NCBI GenBank assembly: GCA_024516035.1
Contig: CM044958.1
Span: forward strand, 40,262,099-40,326,098
DNA from: Bactericera cockerelli
Taxonomy: Eukaryota > Arthropoda > Insecta > Hemiptera > Triozidae
Direction: 5' to 3'
DNA: 64,000 nt
Numbering within the stretch: the stretch's first letter is position 1; every line of letters starts with the position of its first letter. The notes under the pieces are model-generated. The model saw only the letters and a program-made list of their open reading frames with translations. It made no database searches and was not told where the DNA came from. Position numbers and translations under genes: made by a program. Shown in pieces: positions 63,948-64,000 of the stretch.

Positions 63948-64000
63948 CTTTACACGTCTGACAGGCTGCCTTAATAAGTTCAGTTCTACGAAATTCTCAC

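Overview
The window is eukaryotic nuclear DNA, most likely from an insect and plausibly a hemipteran. It is AT-rich and gene-poor, its one recognisable gene is split by an intron of about 11 kb with GT-AG sites, and it carries a piggyBac-type transposon, SINEs with 5S rRNA-derived and tRNA-derived heads, MITEs, a Helitron-like element and LINE 3' ends. The words TAGGTA and TACCTA recur throughout. The species cannot be fixed from sequence alone.

Layout. The only well supported host gene is on the minus strand. Its first coding exon (19145-20057) encodes an asparagine-rich protein with a conserved-looking N-terminal block. It ends in a clean splice donor after the first base of a Gly codon. 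A second exon (8184-8254, minus) has good splice sites, is open in exactly the phase exon 1 requires, and has two in-frame acceptors 33 bp apart. The intron between them holds a nearly complete piggyBac-like transposon (about 15896-18827). Its 606-codon transposase is uninterrupted, but the second catalytic Asp is Asn. I see no convincing further exon of the host gene; a weak candidate lies at 1940-2046. A possible 3' terminal exon of another minus-strand gene sits at the right edge (63830-63947).

The remainder, 20.1-64 kb, is intergenic or deep intronic DNA colonised by repeats. Two copies (23034-23779 and 33711-34377) of a DNA element each have an 8-bp target duplication, terminal inverted repeats, subterminal repeats and a central 45-bp minisatellite whose copy number differs (7 versus 6). 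A 0.66-0.69 kb repeat of unknown class is present in opposite orientations at 24031 and 36499. A piggyBac-type MITE with TTAA ends lies at 31158-31515, a pogo-like MITE at 42274-42409 and a short Helitron-like element at 56946-57183. Three 5S-headed SINEs (47170, 52880, 61805) have target duplications. A tRNA-headed SINE at 33389 shares their body module. A separate tRNA-derived SINE family of about 300 bp is inserted in the minus orientation at 49440 and 58032, with older relatives elsewhere. Two LINE 3' ends lie at 49917 and 51252, and a 36-bp minisatellite at 60945-61309.

The host gene and transposase are not functionally linked; the transposon is an intronic passenger in the same orientation as the gene. 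The most informative content is the repeat biology: the unclassified 8-bp-duplication element with an internal VNTR, the body module shared by two SINE classes, and the single-substitution loss of the transposase active site.
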